A DNA stretch of 48,033 bases. Origin: an uncultured Clostridia bacterium. GTDB taxonomy: Bacteria; Bacillota; Clostridia; Lachnospirales; CAG-274. The notes beneath the pieces were generated by a model that was not told the DNA's origin, did no database searches, and was given only the letters and a program-made list of their open reading frames with translations. Made by a program: the position numbers and the translations under genes. The DNA lies in the NCBI GenBank assembly GCA_949948985.1, contig CATLIG010000016.1:1-48033 (forward strand), read 5' to 3'. This document shows positions 34,606 to 43,625 of the stretch, piece by piece. How positions within the stretch are numbered: position 1 is the stretch's first letter; every line of letters starts with the position of its first letter.

Positions 34606-36183
34606 TTACTTTATTTGAGGAATATTTTTCAATATAAGAAATTTTTCACCAGGATAAATTTTATCAGGGTCCTCAATATCATTTATAAGGACAATATCCT
34701 CAATAGTCGTATTAAATCTTTTCGCTATTTTCCACAAAGTATCTCCCGGCTTAACCACATATACTGTCATACTTGGAAATTTATCAAAGAAATTTTTATC
34801 AAAGTCAGAAAAACATATATCTTCAATAAAACTTATTAACTTTATTTCATTTACACATACATAAAAATTAAGCATACATTTAATTTCAATTTCTCTGTCA
34901 GAAAGCATACTTAAATTCACTCTGTCAAGATTTACCTTTATATCACAGTCAACAGGTTTATTTTCCTTTGTACCTTTCGTTTCAATTATCTGTCTGTATG
35001 GTAAAATTGTATTATAACAATGTATAGGCACCTCATCATCTGACGCTATGTAAAGAACATCAATAGAAATTATACCTTCAACAACTATTTTATCATCAAG
35101 TATTTTCTGTTCATCCAGATGCTGTTTTCCCGATATTTTAAATACCTGTAAAATCTTAGGCATATCCTCATCAAGCGAAACTACCTCTTTTATTGGAAAC
35201 TGATTTTTATTTCTGCATAAAAAAGAAGGATATTCAACAGTTTTTTCAGAAATACTCAAGTTTTTATCTGTACAGTAGGCATCCTCAAGAATTTGAATTT
35301 CTTTTTCATGGCATACATCTACAAATATACCAATACTGACTTCAATTTCAATAACTCTGTCTTCACCATCACTGTCAGGGCATACTTTTATATACTTATC
35401 GTGAATAGAAATCACCGCATCGGCAAACATTCCTTCTTTCACTCCCGGTGCGTCAACCGTTCCGTTAAAAGGTATTTCATTTTCAATAAATTCCACAATA
35501 CTTTCACTTAAATCGCTTTTATATAAAGTTGAAAACATAAGCTCACCACTAATAGCAATTTTACCGTCAGACGCTTTTATGTCTTTATTTGAAATATCCG
35601 CGGAACATTGCACAATCTCGCTTATATTAGGTTTTCCCGATGGGATATGTATTTCTTCCTTGATTATAAACCTGTCTGCCTTTTTTAAAATAATTTCATT
35701 AAATCTAAAACTGTTTTTTATTGTCTGATTTTCAGGAATTTCCTCAATATCCACAACAATATTTTCTTCCTCTGAGGAAAAGACACTTCCCATAACATTT
35801 AAAACCGCACGAAAACTTACCTTTCTGTCATTAATCATTTTATAATCAATGTTTTCAATATCACAGCTTACATTACACATCATATCTTTTTCAATTCCGT
35901 CAATAGTAATAAAATCATTTACAGGCATTGAAAAATCAATACTATGAACAGGCTTTTCACCGCTTTTTGACATATATATAAGCTCAATACTAAGTTTTCC
36001 CTTAAAGCTTATTCTTCCGTTCACAATATCAAAACTTTCTATGCAGACAGATGAATCGCTTTGTAAAACATTATCCATATCCGGCTTAACATCAGGCACA
36101 ATAATATCGCCTTCAACAAGAACCTGAGAAGTTTCTTTTCCTATGCATCTGTCTATTTTCACGATATCTTTTATAGGTTCCAT
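34606..36183 (-). CDS. sipL: SipL-like DUF3794 and LysM spore protein
   Basis: In Clostridioides difficile SipL binds the spore coat ATPase SpoIVA through a C-terminal LysM domain and is needed for coat attachment. This 525-residue protein has the same layout: two to three DUF3794 repeats (about residues 30-160, 165-290 and 310-450) with conserved strands such as VLVEGDIIVPDVKPDM and KISGKQHLDEQKI, then a LysM domain at about 475-522 (VVKPGDTLWKIAKRFNTTIEDI...IYPGEKFLIL). No signal peptide is present, which fits a mother-cell cytoplasmic coat protein. It is a single-gene unit. The link to SpoIVA is inferred from architecture. Confidence 0.88.
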   Translation of the reverse strand: MEPIKDIVKIDRCIGKETSQVLVEGDIIVPDVKPDMDNVLQSDSSVCIESFDIVNGRISFKGKLSIELIYMSKSGEKPVHSIDFSMPVNDFITIDGIEKDMMCNVSCDIENIDYKMINDRKVSFRAVLNVMGSVFSSEEENIVVDIEEIPENQTIKNSFRFNEIILKKADRFIIKEEIHIPSGKPNISEIVQCSADISNKDIKASDGKIAISGELMFSTLYKSDLSESIVEFIENEIPFNGTVDAPGVKEGMFADAVISIHDKYIKVCPDSDGEDRVIEIEVSIGIFVDVCHEKEIQILEDAYCTDKNLSISEKTVEYPSFLCRNKNQFPIKEVVSLDEDMPKILQVFKISGKQHLDEQKILDDKIVVEGIISIDVLYIASDDEVPIHCYNTILPYRQIIETKGTKENKPVDCDIKVNLDRVNLSMLSDREIEIKCMLNFYVCVNEIKLISFIEDICFSDFDKNFFDKFPSMTVYVVKPGDTLWKIAKRFNTTIEDIVLINDIEDPDKIYPGEKFLILKNIPQIK

Positions 36184-36364
36184 AATTCATACCTCCCAAA
36201 AATTTTTCCATTCTTATAAATTATATAAAAAAAATCTTTGAGGTATGCAAAGTTTTTAAATATATATTCAAAAATTAAAATTCACTGAATATATTAAACA
36301 TTAATTGAAATACATATCAAAAACATTCTATACTTCAAAATACCTATACTTAACAAAGACATTG

Positions 36365-37183
36365 TTACTGCTCGACAGCTTTTATAACATTATCAAACAT
36401 TTTATAAATATCATCAGAGATATTTTCATAACCCTCTTCGGCAATTTCAGCCAAATTAGCATTCATTGGCAATTCCGCAAGAAGTTCAGTACTATTTGTC
36501 TTTATAAACTTTTCTAAATTTTTATCACTGTGAAACTTGATTTTTTCATTACAGCAGGGACAAATCATATAACTCATATTTTCTATAATACCATATATTT
36601 TTACATTTAATTTTTTTGCCATATTTATAGATTTTGATACAATCATAAACACCATATCCTGTGGAATTGAAACAATTAATACTCCGCTCAGAGGAATAGA
36701 CTGCATCAAGGTAAGAGTAATATCACCTGTTCCCGGAGGCATATCAATAATAAGATAGTCTAATTCTCCCCATAAGACGTCTGACCAAAATTGAGTTACA
36801 CAACTTGATAAAAGAGCCCCTCTCCACACAACTGGCTGATTTTCATCGTCAATCATAAAATTAAGCGACATAACTTTTATACCGTCATCTGTTTCAACAG
36901 GTGTAATACCGTCTTTATTACCATATGCCCGTTCTCCTCCAAGCCCCATAAGTCTGCCTACACTAGGACCCATAATATCCGCATCCATAATTCCGACAGA
37001 GTAGCCTTTTTTTCTTAAAATCTTCGCAACCATAACAGAAACGGTAGATTTCCCGACTCCTCCCTTTCCGCTCATTATACCAATAACTTTCTTTATTTTA
37101 TTATTAGGATTATTTTTAACCCCGCAGTCAGAGCTGTCCTTTCCGCAAGTTCCTTTAGACGGACAAGAATTACAATCTCCCAA
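36365..37183 (-). CDS. mrp: Mrp/ApbC-family Fe-S cluster carrier ATPase
   Basis: Mrp/ApbC proteins carry and transfer Fe-S clusters. After a short cysteine-rich N-terminus (CNSCPSKGTC) the protein has the deviant P-loop GKGGVGKSTVSVM, MDADIMGPS, the DYLIIDMPPGTGD motif, and the CxxC that binds the bridging cluster (MICPCCNEK). I favour a TTG start at 37183 (272 residues), 9 bp after AAGGAG; the ATG at 37192 directly abuts that site and the ATG at 37213 lacks one. The frame upstream to 37246 lies in an inverted-repeat element and is probably not translated. Confidence 0.93.
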   Translation of the reverse strand: MGDCNSCPSKGTCGKDSSDCGVKNNPNNKIKKVIGIMSGKGGVGKSTVSVMVAKILRKKGYSVGIMDADIMGPSVGRLMGLGGERAYGNKDGITPVETDDGIKVMSLNFMIDDENQPVVWRGALLSSCVTQFWSDVLWGELDYLIIDMPPGTGDITLTLMQSIPLSGVLIVSIPQDMVFMIVSKSINMAKKLNVKIYGIIENMSYMICPCCNEKIKFHSDKNLEKFIKTNSTELLAELPMNANLAEIAEEGYENISDDIYKMFDNVIKAVEQ

Positions 37184-37217
37184 AACATTCATCTCCTTAT
37201 AAAATTTTTTCATCAAA

Positions 37218-37378
37218 ACTCTGTTCAAAACCACCGTTACTGACAATTAACAAGAGATTTTTCAGTTGATAAAGCTTAATTTTTACAACAATTTTTAAGA
37301 CACTCTAAAAGAATCAAGCACAAAGTATTACAGAAAAATCTCTATCAAATAGCATTATGGTAACTTTGAGCAAGTCTA
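37218..37378. repeat. Inverted-repeat element upstream of mrp (family B-related)
   Basis: CTCTGTTCAAAACCACCGTTAC at the left resembles the complement of the right end (GACTTGCTCAAAGTTACC). An inner pair AGAGATTTTTC(A/T)GT lies at 37254 and 37329. The element covers the 5' extension of the mrp frame. Confidence 0.5.
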
Positions 37379-37461
37379 TTATTATTATGCTACTCAAATT
37401 ATAATTTGTAAAGCCATAAAAAATTATTCACTGAATAATAATTTTTTATAAACTCATATAA

Positions 37462-38175
37462 TCAGCGTTTTCTTAAACTAAATCTTTGATACGTTTTTTT
37501 GATTTCCTTACAATTATTTTTTCTTATGGCTATAACATCGCCATTTTTCATAATAAAGCTATTTTTTTCCATCGAATCTATATATTCCATATTTACTATA
37601 TAACTTTTATGAATCCTCAAAAACAAAGGATTATTTGAAAGCATTTCCTCAAGTTCCGAAAGTGTAATATATGCCTTAACAATATTATTTGATGAAAGAT
37701 GAATACACGATATATTTCCGATAACTTCAATATACATTATATTAGCGACAGTTATTTTTGTATTTATTTTATTATTATTCACTGTAATATATTTTTTTAA
37801 AACATTTATATTTTTTAAAACTTTATCAAGAGTTTTTTCAAGCCTTTCATATTTTACAGGTTTAAAAATATAATCGGCCGCATATAATAAAAAAGCATCG
37901 TATGCATAATATTTATTGCTCGCAAAAAATATTAATATAACATTGCTGTCAATTTCTCTTATTTTTTTAGCAGCTTCAATACACATTTTTCCATTATTTG
38001 CCATATCAAAAAAAATAATTCGATATTTTTTAGGTTCAAATACTTTAAAAAACTGACAATCTGAATTAAACTTGTCAATAACAAATTTAAAATCTTTAAA
38101 CAGACAATATTCTTCAAAATATTTTAATATATTTTTGTTTATAAAATTATTAAAACAAAAATAAGCTATATGCAT
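37462..38175 (-). CDS. LytTR-family regulator with degenerate receiver domain
   Basis: The 237-residue protein has an N-terminal receiver-like domain (about 1-120) and a C-terminal LytTR DNA-binding domain (about 133-233, with IMYIEVIGNISCIHLSS, LFLRIHKSYIVNMEYID and IAIRKN). The likely phospho-acceptor is Asp57 (IIFFDMANNG) and the conserved lysine is Lys105 (IFKPVK). The acidic pair that binds magnesium near the N-terminus is missing: residues 5-12 read YFCFNNFI. Phosphorylation may therefore be weak or absent. No histidine kinase is next to it. It is divergent from the small lipoprotein gene, 350 bp away, which is a plausible target. Confidence 0.88.
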   Translation of the reverse strand: MHIAYFCFNNFINKNILKYFEEYCLFKDFKFVIDKFNSDCQFFKVFEPKKYRIIFFDMANNGKMCIEAAKKIREIDSNVILIFFASNKYYAYDAFLLYAADYIFKPVKYERLEKTLDKVLKNINVLKKYITVNNNKINTKITVANIMYIEVIGNISCIHLSSNNIVKAYITLSELEEMLSNNPLFLRIHKSYIVNMEYIDSMEKNSFIMKNGDVIAIRKNNCKEIKKTYQRFSLRKR

Positions 38176-38222
38176 ATTATTGTCCTCCGTTGGTTAAAAT
38201 ATTAATATAGCAGTGTACAAAT

Positions 38223-38305
38223 TATTGTCGCAAAATAATAATATAATTTTCCAGAGTCAAAATTCTTAATAATAATATTATAATCATTTTATTATTACAC
38301 TATAA
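38223..38305. repeat. Family A-like inverted repeat upstream of the LytTR gene
   Basis: GTCGCAAAATAATAATATAA and the complement of the right end (TTATAGTGTAATAATAAAAT) are imperfect inverted ends of about 80 bp, between the divergent LytTR and lipoprotein genes. Confidence 0.5.
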
Positions 38306-38390
38306 TTATATTTATTTTAACACGGATAATATATAATTTCAATATTTTTTTAATTTTTATCATACAAAACACCTTTTTATCATCTTATAC

Positions 38391-38419
38391 TTGAAATATA
38401 TAAAAAAACATTATAGAAT
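38391..38419 (+). promoter_or_regulatory. Sigma-A promoter of the small lipoprotein
   Basis: TTGAAA (38391-38396) and TAGAAT (38414-38419) are 17 bp apart. The transcript would begin near 38426, about 100 nt before the start codon. Confidence 0.65.
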
Positions 38420-38431
38420 ATGCGTAATGGG

Positions 38432-38446
38432 TTTGGGTAACCCAAA
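38432..38446. promoter_or_regulatory. Palindromic candidate operator
   Basis: TTTGGGT-A-ACCCAAA is a perfect 15-bp palindrome with 7-bp arms. It starts about 6 bp after the predicted transcript start and stands out for its G/C in an AT-rich spacer. It could bind a repressor or form a small hairpin in the leader. No direct evidence identifies a binder. Confidence 0.55.
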
Positions 38447-38525
38447 TAAATCAGATTTCATTTAATTATTTAATGTTATTTGATTTCAATATTTTACTTA
38501 TTTATTTTTAAGGAGGAAATTTAAA

Positions 38526-38783
38526 ATGAAAAAACTTTTAGGTATTGCAATATCAACTTTAATGGTAGGTTCTATGTTAATCGGATGTGGCGGTTCAGAC
38601 GCTACTACTACAGAAGCTGTTTCAGAGGTCGCTACTACAGCTACTACAACAGCTGCTCCTGAAGTTGAGGCTCCTGTTACTCCTGAAACTGAAACTATTA
38701 TGATTGAAGATGAAACTACTGCTGACGTTACTAGTGAAGCTGAAACTGAAGTTTTAGAAGCTACTACTACACCTGCCGCTTAA
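38526..38783 (+). CDS. Small low-complexity lipoprotein
   Basis: An 85-residue protein with a lipoprotein signal (lysines at 2-3, hydrophobic stretch 4-19, lipobox LIGC at 18-21). The mature part is almost only Thr, Ala, Glu, Val and Pro, with no predicted fold, and is strongly acidic in the second half. It has a perfect AAGGAGG site 9 bp before the ATG, mostly ACT/GCT/GAA/GTT codons, and its own promoter and terminator, so it is probably made at a high level. I do not recognise a family. It is the only convincing plus-strand protein gene in the window. Confidence 0.85.
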   Translation: MKKLLGIAISTLMVGSMLIGCGGSDATTTEAVSEVATTATTTAAPEVEAPVTPETETIMIEDETTADVTSEAETEVLEATTTPAA

Positions 38784-38808
38784 TAACTAAAAATAATTTA
38801 TTGTATTT

Positions 38809-38841
38809 TAAAAAGAGTAGATTTTTTCTACTCTTTTTTAT
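38809..38841 (+). terminator. Terminator of the small lipoprotein gene
   Basis: AAAGAGTAG and CTACTCTTT form a hairpin with a T-rich loop, then TTTT. It is 27 bp after the stop codon. Confidence 0.85.
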
Positions 38842-38874
38842 ATAGCTATTCATAAAATTTTTAACGCTAAACAA

Positions 38875-38930
38875 TAGACCTGTTCAAAACCTCCGTGACA
38901 CCGATTGACAAAGGTTATTAAACAGGTTTA
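38875..38930. repeat. Family B short inverted repeat
   Basis: TAGACCTGTTCAAAACC and GGTTATTAAACAGGTTTA are inverted ends, 56 bp, between the lipoprotein terminator and tRNA-Thr. The sequence closely resembles the copy at 11837-11887. Confidence 0.65.
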
Positions 38931-38958
38931 TTGAATAAATAAAACCATTTCTGTATGC

Positions 38959-38985
38959 AAAAAGGACGATTTTAAAAATCGCCCT
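38959..38985 (-). terminator. Terminator of tRNA-Thr
   Basis: On the minus strand AGGGCGATTTT pairs with AAAATCGTCCT (one G-U pair), followed by T residues. It begins 10 bp after the tRNA end. Confidence 0.7.
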
Positions 38986-38994
38986 CAAATCATA

Positions 38995-39067
38995 AGCTGA
39001 CGAGCGGGTTTGAACCGCCGACCTCCGCCTTACCAAGGCGGTGCGCTACCTACTGTGCCACGTCAGC
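38995..39067 (-). tRNA. tRNA-Thr (anticodon GGT)
   Basis: The minus strand folds to a cloverleaf: acceptor GCTGACG/CGTCAGC, anticodon stem CCGCC/GGCGG with loop TTGGTAA (anticodon GGT), and T arm GCGGTTCAAACCCGC. The discriminator is T at 38995 and CCA is not encoded. The D stem (GCAC/GCGC) has one mismatch. Confidence 0.93.
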
Positions 39068-39173
39068 AAAATATATATTTACATAATAATAGTATTTTCA
39101 ATTACCACCAACCATTAAATTATAGCAAATATATATTTAAAAGTCAAGTATAAATTAAAATATCTCATAAAAA

Positions 39174-40112
39174 TTAAAACATATTTTTTTTAGACATTAC
39201 TTTAATTACAATATAACAAATGATAATTGAACCAACAATAAGACCTAAAAAAGCAAAACGATTGTCAAAGCCGGGAATAGGAACATTCATGCCAAAAAAA
39301 CTTGAAATAATTGTAGGAATAGCCATAACAATAGTAATTGATGTAAGCCTTTTCATAACTATGTTAAGATTATTTGATATAAGGGAGGCAAAAGAATCCA
39401 TTGTTCCTGTCAAAATATCACTATAAATCTTCGCCATTTCAATAGCCTGCTTATTTTCAATAATAGTATCTTCTAAAAGCTCCATATCATCAGGATATTT
39501 TTTTATAAAATCATATCTTAAAAGCTTTTCCATAACAATTTCATTTGATTTAAGAGACGTTGACAAATAAACAAGACTCTTTTCAAGCGTAAGTAATTGT
39601 ATAAATTCTTTATTTCTCATAGATTTATGAAGACTTTCCTCAATCGTCTCGCTCTGTTTATCTATCTGTTTAAGGCACATAAGATAAAGCTCCGCATTTT
39701 TATACAGCATTTGAAGTATAAATCTTGATTTCTTAAAAGTATAAAAAGTTTTAATAATATTTTTTAGAAAAGGCTCAAGAATAAGAGATTGACGTAAAGA
39801 AACTGTAACTATACATAGATTTGTAAGCATAATACCTATAGGAATAGTTTCGTAAAGCTTTGATTGTTCTTTTGTCATAATATAAGGAGTGTCAACAAGA
39901 ATAAGCACCTGTCCATTATCTTCATCAACTTCAATACGTGAGCGTTCTTCCTCATCAAGAGCCGCTTTAATAAAATCAGGGTCTGTTTTTAATTTATCCG
40001 AAATTTTCTCAATCTCTTCATCTGTAGGAAGCACCATATTAACCCATACCCCGTCTATAATTTCATCAACTTCAACAAGCTCTCCATAAATGGAACTATA
40101 AATTTTAACCAT
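39174..40112 (-). CDS. corA: CorA-family magnesium/divalent cation transporter
   Basis: The 312-residue protein has the CorA layout: a large cytoplasmic N-terminal domain of strands and long helices, then two C-terminal membrane helices (about residues 250-272 and 285-305). The GMN signature that lines the pore entrance is visible in FFGMNVPIPGF between them. CorA forms pentamers that let Mg2+ (and Co2+/Ni2+) in. The protein lacks the C-terminal extension of some CorA proteins. It has no obvious operon partners, standing between tRNA-Thr and holA. Confidence 0.92.
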   Translation of the reverse strand: MVKIYSSIYGELVEVDEIIDGVWVNMVLPTDEEIEKISDKLKTDPDFIKAALDEEERSRIEVDEDNGQVLILVDTPYIMTKEQSKLYETIPIGIMLTNLCIVTVSLRQSLILEPFLKNIIKTFYTFKKSRFILQMLYKNAELYLMCLKQIDKQSETIEESLHKSMRNKEFIQLLTLEKSLVYLSTSLKSNEIVMEKLLRYDFIKKYPDDMELLEDTIIENKQAIEMAKIYSDILTGTMDSFASLISNNLNIVMKRLTSITIVMAIPTIISSFFGMNVPIPGFDNRFAFLGLIVGSIIICYIVIKVMSKKNMF

Positions 40113-40189
40113 ATTCTTATTCCTTCCATAATTTTCATAGTATACAAATCTCTTTATAACAACTCCAAAATAAACAGATAATATTTAAT

Positions 40190-40262
40190 AAAATCTTAAT
40201 ATATCAAGGAAGTTTTTTATTGTTTAGCGCTAAAAATTTTGCGAATTGCTATATAACGAAAT
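40190..40262. repeat. Partial family A element between corA and holA
   Basis: TTTTTATTGTTTAGCGCTAA followed by AATTTTGCGAATTGCTATA is the right-hand part of the family A element; the same tail occurs at 25621-25640. The left end is not clear. Confidence 0.45.
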
Positions 40263-40300
40263 TGCTGTAATAATTATAGTTTTATAAAAATACAGCATAA

Positions 40301-41299
40301 TTAGCACCCATACTTCATAATTATCATTTCCACACCAAGCCTGTCTTGAACTTTTCCTGTTTTTATATTAACATCACATTCAAGGCAATCCTCAAGAGCT
40401 TTTAAAAGTTCTTTTTTCTTAAAATTTTTAGCCTGCGATAGACATTCTGAAACAACAAACTCTCTTTGTTTGATTTTTTCCGCTATTTCTGATTTATAAA
40501 AACCTTTTTCAGAAAGATATTTGCTTTGCAGGATAATTCTAAATTGCCTTGCAATCATCGCTAAAATCATAATCGGCGCTTCTTTCATCAAAATCATATT
40601 ATTATATATATCAAGAGCTTCTTTTATTTTTTTATTTCCAATAGCGGCAACCATATCAAATATTTTAACCTCAAGAGATTTTGTACAAATATTATCAATA
40701 TCTTTTTCACAAACCTCTCCCTTACCAATATAATCCGCAAGCTTTTCAATTTCAATCAAAGCTGTTTCCATACCGTTGTTTATGCTTCTTATAAAATATA
40801 AAATAACATTTTTTTTCATAGTAAGACCTTTTTTTAAAACCGCTTTTTCCGTCCATAAAAGCATTTCTTTTTCATTGGGAATTTTGCATTCTATACATTC
40901 TCCATTCGTTGATACTGCCTTATACAGCTTTCCTCTTTTATCAACTTTTTCCTCAACAAAAATTAAAACAGAAGTTTCAGGTATATTTTTAACATACTCA
41001 GCGGTTTTTTCGCTTTCGTTCTTATTTCCTTGTATAAATAACTCACTGTCTTTGACTATAATAAGCCTTAAATCATTCATAAAGGGAAAAGTTTCACAAG
41101 CGTCGTAAATTTTTTTACTCTCAATTTTTTTTTCCTGAAACACATCAAGATTCATCATCTCAGCGCCTTTTGGGATAATAGCGTTTCTCAGTTCATCAAT
41201 ATATGTTTTTTTTAAATAATTCTCGTCCCCAAAAAATAAATATACTCTTTTAAACCTTCTGTTTTTAATATCTTCCTTTAAATTTTTCAGAATAATCAC
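40301..41299 (-). CDS. holA: DNA polymerase III delta subunit
   Basis: The delta subunit opens the sliding clamp in the clamp loader. The 332-residue protein has the family's N-terminal FGDENYLKKTYIDEL segment (the degenerate nucleotide-binding domain), and the C-terminal helical domain with MILAMIARQFRIILQSKYLSEKG and a terminal LEDCLECDVNIKTGKVQDR, typical of Firmicutes HolA. It begins at the end of comEC with only a 1-bp gap, so it is cotranscribed with it, as in many Firmicutes. Confidence 0.93.
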   Translation of the reverse strand: MIILKNLKEDIKNRRFKRVYLFFGDENYLKKTYIDELRNAIIPKGAEMMNLDVFQEKKIESKKIYDACETFPFMNDLRLIIVKDSELFIQGNKNESEKTAEYVKNIPETSVLIFVEEKVDKRGKLYKAVSTNGECIECKIPNEKEMLLWTEKAVLKKGLTMKKNVILYFIRSINNGMETALIEIEKLADYIGKGEVCEKDIDNICTKSLEVKIFDMVAAIGNKKIKEALDIYNNMILMKEAPIMILAMIARQFRIILQSKYLSEKGFYKSEIAEKIKQREFVVSECLSQAKNFKKKELLKALEDCLECDVNIKTGKVQDRLGVEMIIMKYGC

Positions 41300-41300
41300 C

Positions 41301-43616
41301 TTATTTCATTGTTTTATAATAAATATTATCTCCATCTGAATAAATTTCAACAGCACCTTTTTCTCTTGTGTTTAAGACATCTATATTTCTATGACTAAAC
41401 CTATTCAAAACCTCTTTGGAAGGATGGCCGTACCTGTTAAAATTGCCTGCCGAAACAATTCCAAGTTTCGGGTTAACTGTATCAATAAACTCCTCGCAGC
41501 TCGAATATTTAGAACCATGATGAGCCAGCTTTAATACGTCTGCGCTAATATTATTTCCTTTAGAGATAATTTGCTTTTCACACTCATAATTTATATCTCC
41601 CGTAAATAAAAAAGATGTATTTTTAAAATTTATTTTCAATACAAGAGATCCTGAATTACCCTCATTTGTATTTTCCTTAAAAGGATAAACACATTCGATT
41701 AAAACATCATTATAAAAATTTAATTCATTCCCTTCGCAAAGCTCATATATTTCAATATTCAGAAGATATGCTTTTTGTTTCAATATTTCATACAACTCTG
41801 TTTTGTCAGCTTTATTTGATACATAAATTTTACCAAGGTCAATATAATCCATAATTTCAATAATTCCTTTTATATGGTCGGCGTCAGGATGAGTAATAAA
41901 AACCGAGTCTATATAATCCACGCCCATATATTTTAAATATGGATATAAAACACTTACACCTTTGTCTTCCCCAATTTTTTCTTCATATTCTCCTCCTCCG
42001 TCAATTATAAAACATCTGTCCTTATAATTGAATACAAAACAATCGCCCTGTCCAACGTCAAGCATAGTAACTTTAAATTGATACTCTGATTTTATGTAAA
42101 AAATATTGGTAAAAATAACGATTACAGTAAAAACAATAAAAACCTTTTTATCAATATGCCTGTATAAAAACAGAACAAACACAGTAACAACCGATAAATA
42201 GCACAATATATTTATAATGTCAGGTTTTCCAAGAGAAATATAAGAAAAAGGAATATCAGAAAAAACCTCCGCGATAAATTCAATTATCCTCATAATAATG
42301 TACGGAATTCCCGAAAACAATGACGCTGTATTTATAGAAAACAATCCTACTATTCCCACTATAAAACCTATAAATACAATAATTCCCAAAAATGGCAGTA
42401 TAATTAAATTAGCAAATATATCCATTGTCGGAAGTCCAAAAAAATTAAACCAAACAACCGATGTCGGAATAAAATTAACACTTATGGCGGATGATAAAAT
42501 TTCAGCAATATCCTGTCTAAACACTTTGCGAAAAATTTTTGAAACAGGTTTAGAAAAGACAGCAAGTGATAATACTGCTGAAAAAGAATATTGAAATCCA
42601 ATATCAAAAAGGTATAACGGCTGAAAACATAAAATAAAAATACAAGAAACTGCAAGTGAATTAAGCACATTACTTTCTCTGTAAATAAGTTTTCCGAAAA
42701 TATAAATTAAAAACATAATCGTAGCTCTTACAGCCGATACGCTTAATCCTGTAAAAACACAATATATAATAACAAAAAATATAGCAAAAATTTTTCCATA
42801 TTTTTTATGTATCCTTTCCGCTAAAAACAAAACAATAAAAGCAAGTATATGAATATGAAGTCCGGATACAGCCACTATATGATAAATTCCCGTCCTGCTG
42901 AAAATATCCTTTGTATGAAAAGACAAATCTGTTTTATCTCCCACTATCATTGCTTTCATTAAAGCCGCCTCATCTTTAGGAAAAATATTATCATATACTT
43001 GGGAAACTTTTTTATTAAATTTTCTGAGTATAATTTCAATATCCGTTTTTTCTCCTGTTTTGACCGCATTATCAGAAAACATTTTATATTCAATATTTTT
43101 TATCCTGTAATAGTCGTTTTCATTAAATCCTCCTGGATTTCTTAATGTTTCAGGCTTTATAAGCCTGCCGTATAATTTAATTTTATCGCCTTCCGAAAAC
43201 TTTTCATTTCCTGAGAAATATACTTTAATACCTATCTCTTCTAAAATCTTTTTGTTATCTTTTTTTAATATATATTCTGATTTTGCCAAAAATGAGTATC
43301 CATTATTATATTTTCCGTCTAGCTTATAAATTACCGCGGAAATTTCAGTTTCTGTTTCATTTAAGGAAATATTCTCAACCTCATAACTTGTAAACCGAGC
43401 GGAATCAATAATCCTTATAAATCCAAAAATTACAAATACAGGTAATACCAAAATATAGGTATACTTATATTTTCTAAATAATACAGCAGAAATTAAAACT
43501 ATAATTATTACAGAAAACAATAAATATAAAAACGCATGTTCATAAAATCTTGCGTAATATCCAATTATAATTCCGATTATAAAAGATATTGTAATGATAA
43601 TACCTGTATTTTTCAT
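41301..43616 (-). CDS. comEC: DNA uptake channel ComEC/Rec2
   Basis: ComEC forms the membrane channel for single-stranded DNA in natural transformation. The 771-residue protein has an N-terminal DUF4131 part with membrane segments and an OB-like soluble region (about 1-200), the competence membrane domain (about 215-500, FSRTGIYHIVAVSGLHIHILAF), and a C-terminal metallo-beta-lactamase-like domain (MLDVGQGDCFVF, FITHPDADH, LAHHGSKYS). It is complete, which hints at, but does not prove, transformability. It starts 9 bp after the GerMN gene and runs directly into holA. No clear ribosome binding site precedes the ATG. Confidence 0.95.
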   Translation of the reverse strand: MKNTGIIITISFIIGIIIGYYARFYEHAFLYLLFSVIIIVLISAVLFRKYKYTYILVLPVFVIFGFIRIIDSARFTSYEVENISLNETETEISAVIYKLDGKYNNGYSFLAKSEYILKKDNKKILEEIGIKVYFSGNEKFSEGDKIKLYGRLIKPETLRNPGGFNENDYYRIKNIEYKMFSDNAVKTGEKTDIEIILRKFNKKVSQVYDNIFPKDEAALMKAMIVGDKTDLSFHTKDIFSRTGIYHIVAVSGLHIHILAFIVLFLAERIHKKYGKIFAIFFVIIYCVFTGLSVSAVRATIMFLIYIFGKLIYRESNVLNSLAVSCIFILCFQPLYLFDIGFQYSFSAVLSLAVFSKPVSKIFRKVFRQDIAEILSSAISVNFIPTSVVWFNFFGLPTMDIFANLIILPFLGIIVFIGFIVGIVGLFSINTASLFSGIPYIIMRIIEFIAEVFSDIPFSYISLGKPDIINILCYLSVVTVFVLFLYRHIDKKVFIVFTVIVIFTNIFYIKSEYQFKVTMLDVGQGDCFVFNYKDRCFIIDGGGEYEEKIGEDKGVSVLYPYLKYMGVDYIDSVFITHPDADHIKGIIEIMDYIDLGKIYVSNKADKTELYEILKQKAYLLNIEIYELCEGNELNFYNDVLIECVYPFKENTNEGNSGSLVLKINFKNTSFLFTGDINYECEKQIISKGNNISADVLKLAHHGSKYSSCEEFIDTVNPKLGIVSAGNFNRYGHPSKEVLNRFSHRNIDVLNTREKGAVEIYSDGDNIYYKTMK

Positions 43617-43625
43617 TTAGCTTTA

